Assembly (NCBI GenBank): GCA_934454585.1
Contig: CAKSFP010000056.1
Location: 1 to 9,412, forward strand
Source of the DNA: an uncultured Clostridia bacterium
Lineage (GTDB): Bacteria; Bacillota; Clostridia; UMGS1810
Direction of reading: 5' to 3'
Length of the DNA: 9,412 nt
The position numbers were made by a program, and so were the translations under genes. The notes beneath the pieces were generated by a model that was not told the origin of the DNA, did not search any database, and saw nothing but the letters and a program-made list of their open reading frames with translations. Below are positions 4,495-9,412 of the stretch, piece by piece (position 1 is the stretch's first letter; each line of letters begins with the position of its first letter).

Positions 4495-6114
4495 TTGGCA
4501 TTGTCTGATAAAAATGCCATAATGAATGTTATTGGCTGTTTGATTCAGAAGCCGCTCCTCTTTGCCGAAATTGGTAATGAATTGAATGTTGATGATTTTG
4601 ACACTAAGTTTAGTAAATCTATTTACAATGCTATTTATAATTTATTTCAATTAGGCGCGGAAAAAATTACCATTGTTGACATAGATACATATTTACAACA
4701 ATATAATGCTATCTATGCCAACTTTACGGCAGAAAACGGAATTGGCTATCTTCAGGATTGTTGTGATATTGCACAACCAGAGAACTTTACATATTACTTT
4801 ACTAGAGTAAAGAAGTTTTCTGTACTAAGAAAATTAGTGAAAAATGGGATAAATGTAGATGACATTTATCCCGCCAATGATTTTGACTTGAAGAAACAAA
4901 GAGAAATGCTTGAAGCATTTGACTCTATGTCGATTCAAGATATTTTCAATGTTATTGCCAAACGTATATCAGGAATTGAATATGACTTCAACATTGGTAA
5001 AGCTCAATCAGTCGCGGCAGATGAGAATATTAAAACGTTAAAAGAAGACCTCAAGCGCGCGCCAGAAGTAGGAGCACCACTTCAAGGTGACTTATTCAAT
5101 GTAATCGCGCGCGGCGCAAGAAAAGGTAAGTTTTATCTTTATTCTGCTGGTACTTCTGGCGGTAAATCTCGTCGTATGGTGGGAGATGCTTGCATGTTGG
5201 CTTATCCTTTTCGTTATGAGGAGACAACTAAAGAATGGTTGAAATGTGGTAGTGAGGAGAAAACTCTCATTATTACTACGGAGCTAGAGAAAGAAGAGGT
5301 GCAGACCATTGTACTGGCTTATCTTAGCGGCGTAAACGAAGAGAAAATTCTAACTGGTACATATACTAAAGAAGAAGAACAGCGAGTGGATGATTCTATT
5401 GATCTAATGGAAGCACATCCCAATCTGTTTATTGAAAGTATTCCCGATCCTACGATAAATCAAATTAGAACAGTAGTGAAGCGACAAGTAGCTATGAATC
5501 AAGTAGAAAATGTAATCTATGATTATGTTTTCTCTAGTCCTAGTCTAATGACGGAGTTCAAAGATTCGAAGCTACGTGAAGATGTTGTACTTACAATGTT
5601 ATCTACCGCGCTCAAGGATTTAGCGGTGGAATATCATCTCTTTGTTGAAAGCGCGACTCAAATATCAGGTGATTATGAAAACTTTGAGGGCATCAGAAAT
5701 CAAACTCTTATTCGCGGTTCTAAAGGTATTGCAGATAAAATTGACTGTGGTACAATTATTTGTGTAACTACTGACAAAGATAAAGCTAAACTACAATATG
5801 CCTGTCATATTAGTGGTATGCCCATGCCTACTCATGTAATGGATATCTACAAGTTGCGGCGTGGGCGCTATAAAAATGTACGCATCTGGGGCTTATATGA
5901 TTTAGGCACAGCCCGCTGGCAAGATTTGTTTGTTACAGATGCAAACTATAATGTGATCAATATTGGTTCACCACGTATCATTTTCTCTGACGATGTAGTA
6001 AATTTTGAATCAGAGAAAGAAATAAAGCAAGTAATTGAAGCTGGTGCTGCTAATAATCCAGAAGAACTAATAAAAATAAAAGGAAAGAAGGATTCTTGGA
6101 ACTATGGAGTATAA
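4495..6114 (+). CDS. Replicative DNA helicase, DnaB family, 539 residues
   Basis: The start is TTG at 4495 (SD in 4473-4484); TTG 4501 and ATG 4522 are in-frame alternatives. Residues 5-125 are a DnaB N-terminal helical domain (VIGCLIQKPLLFAEI then DFDTKFSKSIYNAI). A linker leads to the RecA-fold motor at about 195-500: Walker A A218-G-T-S-G-G-K224-S225, the TTELEKEE motif at 261-268 that corresponds to DnaB SLEM with the catalytic Glu, IESIPDPTINQIR matching the DnaB turn before Walker B, Walker B VIYDY (D343), the VESATQISGDYE loop like the DnaB LSQLNR region, IRGSKGIADKID like RESGSIEQDAD, and KLRRGR (453-458) like the arginine-finger strand. It unwinds DNA 5'-3' as a hexameric ring at the fork. 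It is divergent from host DnaB. Its 3' end overlaps the primase start by 11 bases. Confidence 0.93.
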   Translation: MALSDKNAIMNVIGCLIQKPLLFAEIGNELNVDDFDTKFSKSIYNAIYNLFQLGAEKITIVDIDTYLQQYNAIYANFTAENGIGYLQDCCDIAQPENFTYYFTRVKKFSVLRKLVKNGINVDDIYPANDFDLKKQREMLEAFDSMSIQDIFNVIAKRISGIEYDFNIGKAQSVAADENIKTLKEDLKRAPEVGAPLQGDLFNVIARGARKGKFYLYSAGTSGGKSRRMVGDACMLAYPFRYEETTKEWLKCGSEEKTLIITTELEKEEVQTIVLAYLSGVNEEKILTGTYTKEEEQRVDDSIDLMEAHPNLFIESIPDPTINQIRTVVKRQVAMNQVENVIYDYVFSSPSLMTEFKDSKLREDVVLTMLSTALKDLAVEYHLFVESATQISGDYENFEGIRNQTLIRGSKGIADKIDCGTIICVTTDKDKAKLQYACHISGMPMPTHVMDIYKLRRGRYKNVRIWGLYDLGTARWQDLFVTDANYNVINIGSPRIIFSDDVVNFESEKEIKQVIEAGAANNPEELIKIKGKKDSWNYGV

Positions 6115-7216
6115 TATTGGATTCTCCGATGGCGAAATTGAAACCGCTTTCTTAGATTCAAAAACAATAATCAATAGTTTGCAACCTGAGCAAATAAAAG
6201 AAATAGTAATGAGCTTAGGTGTAGATAGGTATGAAGAAACTTCTTCGGCTTATATCTTCCCTACTATTTGCCACAATGCAGATGTACAAGAAGCCAGCAT
6301 GAAGTTATATTATTATTTCAACAATCATATCTTTGTTTGTTACACTGAATGTAATGATGCGTTTACTATCTTTACTCTTATAATGAGAGTAAAACAAACT
6401 AGAGGTGAGTCTTGTTCTTATAATGAAGCGCGCGATTATGTGCTTTCATATTTGAACTATAACACTTTAGTTTATGAAACTAAACGTTACGAGTCTATAA
6501 CGAGCAAATACAAGAAGCGGGCAAGTTATTATCAGTTGCCAGAATATAGTTCTAATGTAATGAATTGCTTTATCGCGGCGCCGCCATTATCTTGGCTGAA
6601 AGAAGGAATGACGCCGGAAGCAATTCAAGAATATAACATTCGATGTTCTCTTTCTCATATGGGAATTATCATTCCACATTATGATTTAGATAATAGACTA
6701 GTCGGCATTAGAATTAGAAATATGCAACATGAACAGAATACAGACATTCCAAAATATTGTCCGCTAATAATGGAAGATAAAATGTACAATCATTCATTAG
6801 CTATGAATTTATATGGATACAATTTATCTTATCCTGCGATTCATTCTTCCCATCAAGCTATTCTATTTGAAGGCGAGAAGAGCGTTATCCTCCATCGAAG
6901 TTACTTCGGCAAGAATAGTAATGCTGTGGCTGTATGCGGCTCAAATATCTCGAAGCCGCAAATAGATTTGCTCATCAAAAAGAATAGAATTGATGAAATA
7001 ATCATTGCTTTTGATAAAGAATTTGAAGAATATGCTAGTGATGAATGTGACAAATATTTTGATAAACTTTATTCCCTTGCTAAGCGATATACTAACTATT
7101 CTAAAGTTAGTTTTATTATAGACCAAAAAAATTTATTGAGAAAGAAGGATAGCCCGATTGATAGAGGTAAAGACACATTCGTTTCTCTATTTGAGAATCG
7201 GGTGATGGTGAACTAA
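6104..7216 (+). CDS. DnaG-like TOPRIM primase, 370 residues
   Basis: The ATG lies inside the end of the helicase gene, 11 bases after an AAGGA SD (6088-6092). An N-terminal zinc finger resembles CHC2 but is altered: PTIC56-H57-N and FVC79-x3-C83-N-D-A-F. The RNA-polymerase-like domain follows, with MGIIIPHYDLDNRLVGIRIRN at about 186-206 equivalent to the DnaG segment around its basic site. The TOPRIM fold at about 250-345 has FEGEKS (E256, E258), a VAVCGSN turn and IIIAFD304-K-E306, which replaces the usual DxD. At 370 residues it is much shorter than DnaG (about 600) and lacks the C-terminal helicase-binding domain, so contact with the helicase must be made in another way. It should make RNA primers for the lagging strand. 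The stop TAA is directly followed by the ATG of the RecJ-like gene. Confidence 0.88.
   Translation: MEYNIGFSDGEIETAFLDSKTIINSLQPEQIKEIVMSLGVDRYEETSSAYIFPTICHNADVQEASMKLYYYFNNHIFVCYTECNDAFTIFTLIMRVKQTRGESCSYNEARDYVLSYLNYNTLVYETKRYESITSKYKKRASYYQLPEYSSNVMNCFIAAPPLSWLKEGMTPEAIQEYNIRCSLSHMGIIIPHYDLDNRLVGIRIRNMQHEQNTDIPKYCPLIMEDKMYNHSLAMNLYGYNLSYPAIHSSHQAILFEGEKSVILHRSYFGKNSNAVAVCGSNISKPQIDLLIKKNRIDEIIIAFDKEFEEYASDECDKYFDKLYSLAKRYTNYSKVSFIIDQKNLLRKKDSPIDRGKDTFVSLFENRVMVN
7200..7206 (+). promoter_or_regulatory. Unusual SD using the GGTGAT half of the anti-SD
   Basis: No AGGAGG is present before the RecJ-like gene. GGGTGAT (7200-7206) matches the downstream half of the full consensus AAGGAGGTGATC and lies 10 bases before the ATG at 7217, inside the last codons of the primase gene. 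With TAA and ATG abutting, initiation probably relies on ribosomes terminating on the primase gene. Confidence 0.55.
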
Positions 7217-8974
7217 ATGAAATTCTATTGTGAAAACAAACTGCCAAAAGACTCATTCGATTATCTAGATGATATTCTACGAGCGCGCGGTATTGAGAAT
7301 CCTGATCTTTATCGTAATGTAGATGAATCAGTGCTATTGAATGGATGGAAGCTAAGAAATATGCGCGAAGGCGTAGAAAAGCTACATGAAATTCTAAGCC
7401 AAGATTCACCACACATATTTATTGTAGTCGATGCTGATACTGATGGTTATACATCCGCGGCAATAGCGTCTGGCTATATGAAACTTATAAATGAGAATTG
7501 TCAATTCAAGTTCGGTATTCATGAAGGTAAGCAGCATGGTATTGAAGACATTCTTGACCAAATTGAGCCTGACACGGGCTTACTTTTTATTCCTGATGCT
7601 AGCTCTTCTGAAATTGACTTTCATAAACAAGTATATGAAATGGGTGTTCCAATCATTATTTGTGACCACCACTTGTGTGACGTTTACGACAATCCTTATG
7701 CTATTGTCATCAACAATCAAATGTCGCCGGAATATGGTAATCCTACTTTATGCGGCGCTGGTGTAACATTGAAGATGTGCCAATGTTATGATGAAGAATA
7801 TTTTGATGATAATAGCCGGTCAAATAATTTTTATGATTTGGCCGCGGTTGGTTTAGTCTCTGATATGATGTTGTTATCTAATGAAGAAACACACTATATT
7901 GTTCAACGTGGATTGAATCATATTCAGAATGCGGGACTAAAAGCTTTAGTCAAAGCCTTACACTTTTCTTTAAAAGATCGAGCAGAACTTTACCCCGTAG
8001 ATGTTGCTTTCTTTATTGCCCCACATATCAATGCTCTTATTCGAGTTGGCACACAAGAAGAAAAGCATATTCTGTTTGAAGCTCTATTGGATGGCAATAG
8101 AATTGTTCAATCTCTCAAACGCGGCGCAAAGCCTGGTGAAATTGAAATTCTTGGCGAACAAGCCGCACGCATTATGATAAATGTAAAAAAGAAGCAACAG
8201 ACTTTAGTAGATAAAGCCTTGGAAGTTGTTGAAGCTAAAATTCATAAACTAGGCTTATTGGATAATAAAATTCTTCTTATTCCTATAACAGATGAAGATA
8301 ACATTCATTCTTCTCTTACTGGCCTGGTAGCAATGAAGTGTGTTGCGCGTTATCATAAACCGACTCTTTTACTACGTGAATGTGATGATGGAAATCTAAA
8401 AGGTAGTGCTCGTGCTGAAGCTAATACAGACATGGGTAGTTTCAAAGACTACCTTGAACATACGAATTTGTTTGAATATACCGCTGGCCACGATTTCGCG
8501 TTCGGAGCCAGTCTCCCTGAATCACAATATGACAACTTCATTCATCTTGCAAATGAACAACTTGCCAATGTAGACTTCCATGATAAGGGTTATGAAGTAG
8601 ATTATCTTTTTGATGGAGTCCCGGACGAGTGCGGAACAATCATCGAAGCTATTGATAGCGGCAAGCCTTATTGGGGACAAGGAGTTGCAGAGCCTATGCT
8701 TGGGTTCACTAACATTGTTTTAGCCGCTGGTGAAGTTCAACTTATGAAAAGTAATTGTCTAAAATTCAAGAAGAACGGAGTAGAGTTTGTTATCTTCAAA
8801 AATGAAGAAGCCTGTATGGAACTTGGAGATGACATAGATAAAGTAATTTCATTATATGGTAAATGCACAGTAAATGAATGGTGTGGGCGTACTACACCAC
8901 AAGTGGTTATTTCTGATTATGAGGTACAAGAGTCACGGCCTCAATCACAGTTTAAGTCTAAATATGTTTTCTAA
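7217..8974 (+). CDS. recJ: RecJ-like single-stranded DNA 5'-3' exonuclease (DHH/DHHA1), 585 residues
   Basis: All four DHH phosphoesterase motifs are present: I D72-A-D74-T-D76-G-Y-T-S, II IPD127, III D150-H151-H152 within ICDHH, and IV GLVSD216. The DHHA1 domain (about 285-470) has the conserved G396-S-A-R399-A and the AGH425 motif (usually GGH). The C-terminal about 100 residues look like the RecJ OB domain (LYGKCTVNEWCGRTTPQVVISDYEV, matching the N-x-W-x-G-x4-Q pattern). The full domain order is RecJ, length close to bacterial RecJ, so an active Mn/Mg-dependent 5'-3' ssDNA exonuclease is expected. It would process recombination ends or gaps together with the OB protein and Sak4-like ATPase (inference). 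The gene abuts the primase gene and is followed after 9 bases by the membrane protein gene. Confidence 0.92.
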   Translation: MKFYCENKLPKDSFDYLDDILRARGIENPDLYRNVDESVLLNGWKLRNMREGVEKLHEILSQDSPHIFIVVDADTDGYTSAAIASGYMKLINENCQFKFGIHEGKQHGIEDILDQIEPDTGLLFIPDASSSEIDFHKQVYEMGVPIIICDHHLCDVYDNPYAIVINNQMSPEYGNPTLCGAGVTLKMCQCYDEEYFDDNSRSNNFYDLAAVGLVSDMMLLSNEETHYIVQRGLNHIQNAGLKALVKALHFSLKDRAELYPVDVAFFIAPHINALIRVGTQEEKHILFEALLDGNRIVQSLKRGAKPGEIEILGEQAARIMINVKKKQQTLVDKALEVVEAKIHKLGLLDNKILLIPITDEDNIHSSLTGLVAMKCVARYHKPTLLLRECDDGNLKGSARAEANTDMGSFKDYLEHTNLFEYTAGHDFAFGASLPESQYDNFIHLANEQLANVDFHDKGYEVDYLFDGVPDECGTIIEAIDSGKPYWGQGVAEPMLGFTNIVLAAGEVQLMKSNCLKFKKNGVEFVIFKNEEACMELGDDIDKVISLYGKCTVNEWCGRTTPQVVISDYEVQESRPQSQFKSKYVF

Positions 8975-8983
8975 GGAGACAAT

Positions 8984-9274
8984 ATGAATAAAGAAATATG
9001 GTTGACATTGGCAATAGTTCTTGGTATTGTAATTTGCCTCATTGGCGGAGCTTTTATACTTTCATTATTATGTTCTTTTATTTACTTTCTCTATCATTTA
9101 ATTCGTTATAAAGAGAAAGAGCCAATCATTAGCAATGCTTTGGAAATTTTTACTATAATAATGGTAACTGTTTCTGAAAGCAGCGGTTCTATCCATTTCG
9201 GTTCTAGTCATTCATCTTCTTCTGGCTTTGGTGGCGGCTCTTCCCGTGGAGGAGGAGCTGGCCGCAGTTTCTAA
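8984..9274 (+). CDS. Small membrane protein with Ser/Gly-rich tail, 96 residues
   Basis: The ATG follows SD AAGGAG (8973-8978) with 5 bases between. Residues 5-40 are an uninterrupted hydrophobic stretch with W6, two Cys (18, 30) and an internal GG (21-22). It is long enough for one tilted or two short membrane helices. R41-K45 then forms a positive stop, 48-63 is a second amphipathic or hydrophobic segment, and 66-96 is Ser/Gly-rich, with SSSSGFGGG, SRGGG and a final AGRSF. Gly-rich tails of this style occur at the end of TPM-domain membrane proteins (YgcG type), but no TPM domain is present. I do not recognise the gene. Its place between recJ-like and polymerase genes suggests a membrane attachment or host-interaction role; a holin-like role is less likely given the replication context. 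Confidence 0.8.
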   Translation: MNKEIWLTLAIVLGIVICLIGGAFILSLLCSFIYFLYHLIRYKEKEPIISNALEIFTIIMVTVSESSGSIHFGSSHSSSSGFGGGSSRGGGAGRSF

Positions 9275-9293
9275 ACTTGACAAAATTTAGAAA
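9268..9293 (+). repeat. Inverted repeat flanking the -35 box of the polymerase promoter
   Basis: TTTCTAAA (9268-9275) and TTTAGAAA (9286-9293) are perfect 8-bp inverted arms with a 10-bp centre that contains the whole -35 box TTGACA (9277-9282). The left arm overlaps the last codons of the membrane protein gene. The position is that of an operator able to block or recruit RNA polymerase (inference). AT-rich composition raises the chance of coincidence. Confidence 0.5.
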
Positions 9294-9305
9294 GTATGAT
9301 ATAAT
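9277..9305 (+). promoter_or_regulatory. Consensus sigma-A promoter for the polymerase gene (P3)
   Basis: A perfect -35 TTGACA (9277-9282) and a perfect -10 TATAAT (9300-9305) are separated by 17 bp, and TGA (9297-9299) adds an extended -10 element. It begins two bases after the stop of the membrane protein gene, with no terminator between, so the polymerase can be transcribed both from P2 by read-through and from P3. Expected start is near 9312. Confidence 0.9.
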
Positions 9306-9320
9306 CTACGTACTAAGAAA

Positions 9321-9331
9321 AAGGAAGTGAT
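9321..9331 (+). promoter_or_regulatory. Near-consensus SD for the polymerase gene, deciding a GTG start
   Basis: AAGGAAGTGAT (9321-9331) matches AAGGAGGTGAT with one mismatch. The GTG at 9335 lies 9 bases after the AAGGA core (9321-9325) and opens the frame that encodes the polymerase N-terminus. The TTG at 9331 is in a different frame. Confidence 0.78.
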
Positions 9332-9334
9332 TGA

Positions 9335-9412
9335 GTGATAGAGAATGTCCATTATACTGGCCTTCATAATCACACAGACAAAGGAAGTAATATTCGCCTT
9401 ATTGATTGTATC
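9335..9412 (+). CDS. dnaE: DNA polymerase III alpha subunit (DnaE-type), N-terminal fragment, cut by window end
   Basis: Only 26 codons are visible, starting at GTG. They read as the beginning of a PHP domain: after a short strand (IENVHYTG) comes LHNHT, equivalent to the HxH metal site at the start of bacterial C-family polymerases (HLHTEYS type), and then NIRLIDCI, which fits the helix that follows in many Firmicute and phage DnaE proteins (RLLDAI type). Placement after helicase, primase and RecJ supports a replicative polymerase. The gene continues beyond the window, so catalytic residues and the PolC versus DnaE type cannot be checked. A stand-alone PHP phosphoesterase is the main alternative. 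Confidence 0.72.
   Translation, partial: MIENVHYTGLHNHTDKGSNIRLIDCI

Noticed and set aside
4676..4707. TTGACA and TATAAT inside the helicase gene
   Set aside because: The spacer is 20 bp, well outside the usual 16-18 bp, and there is no downstream start that would need it.
7116..7412. Reverse-strand open frame of 98 codons across the primase/RecJ-like junction
   Set aside because: It covers two well-supported + strand genes, lacks an SD, and its product has no recognisable pattern.
9002..9030. TTGACA, 17-bp spacer, TGG and TATTGT at the start of the membrane protein gene
   Set aside because: The -10 is only a 4 of 6 match and the bases are explained by hydrophobic codons; the much better P3 lies downstream.
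1..9412. CRISPR arrays, tRNA genes, insertion sequences and attachment sites
   Set aside because: I looked for regularly spaced direct repeats, cloverleaf-like segments, transposase motifs and integrase genes and saw none; gaps between genes are too short for most of them.

Overview
The window looks like part of the DNA-replication and recombination block of a lytic tailed dsDNA phage (or a closely related large mobile element) infecting a low-GC Gram-positive (Firmicute) host. All ten genes lie on the + strand, are packed almost end to end, start at ATG, GTG or TTG, and are preceded by purine-rich Shine-Dalgarno (SD) sequences close to the AAGGAGGTGAT consensus. The promoters fit the vegetative sigma-A consensus. 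The gene set (PhoH-type ATPase, OB-fold protein, Sak4-like RecA-fold ATPase, DnaB helicase, TOPRIM primase, RecJ-like exonuclease, bacterial-type DNA polymerase III alpha) is that of a phage carrying much of its own replisome. I cannot name the phage or host, and a phage origin is inferred from gene content because no structural gene is visible.

Layout. (1) Bases 1-1496: the 3' part of a PhoH-family ATPase gene with a PIN-like N-terminal region, then a small unknown helical protein. (2) Bases 1493-1953: a consensus promoter, a leader with two hairpins, a winged-helix DNA-binding protein gene and a terminator-like hairpin. This reads as a nearly self-contained, strongly expressed unit. (3) Bases 1954-3953: an OB-fold-like protein (probable ssDNA-binding protein) and a Sak4-like ATPase, closed by a near-perfect intrinsic terminator. 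No promoter was found for this pair, so it probably depends on read-through. (4) Bases 3955-9274: a second consensus promoter with a very short leader, driving zinc-finger protein, DnaB-like helicase, primase, RecJ-like nuclease and a small membrane protein. These genes are overlapping, abutting or separated by a few bases. (5) Bases 9277-9412: a third consensus promoter and the first 26 codons of a PHP-type DNA polymerase III alpha subunit, cut by the window edge.

How they probably work together (inference): the OB protein coats ssDNA and the Sak4-like ATPase handles annealing or strand exchange. The zinc-finger protein, immediately upstream of the helicase, is a candidate helicase loader. 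The helicase and primase work at the fork, the polymerase copies, and the RecJ-like enzyme trims 5' ends or recombination intermediates. The PhoH ATPase and the winged-helix protein would be accessory or regulatory.

The signals I would look at first are the abrupt change of leucine-codon usage inside the PhoH gene, the 5'-terminal hairpin leader of the winged-helix gene, the zinc-finger candidate loader, and the tiny membrane protein with a Ser/Gly tail inside the replisome operon.
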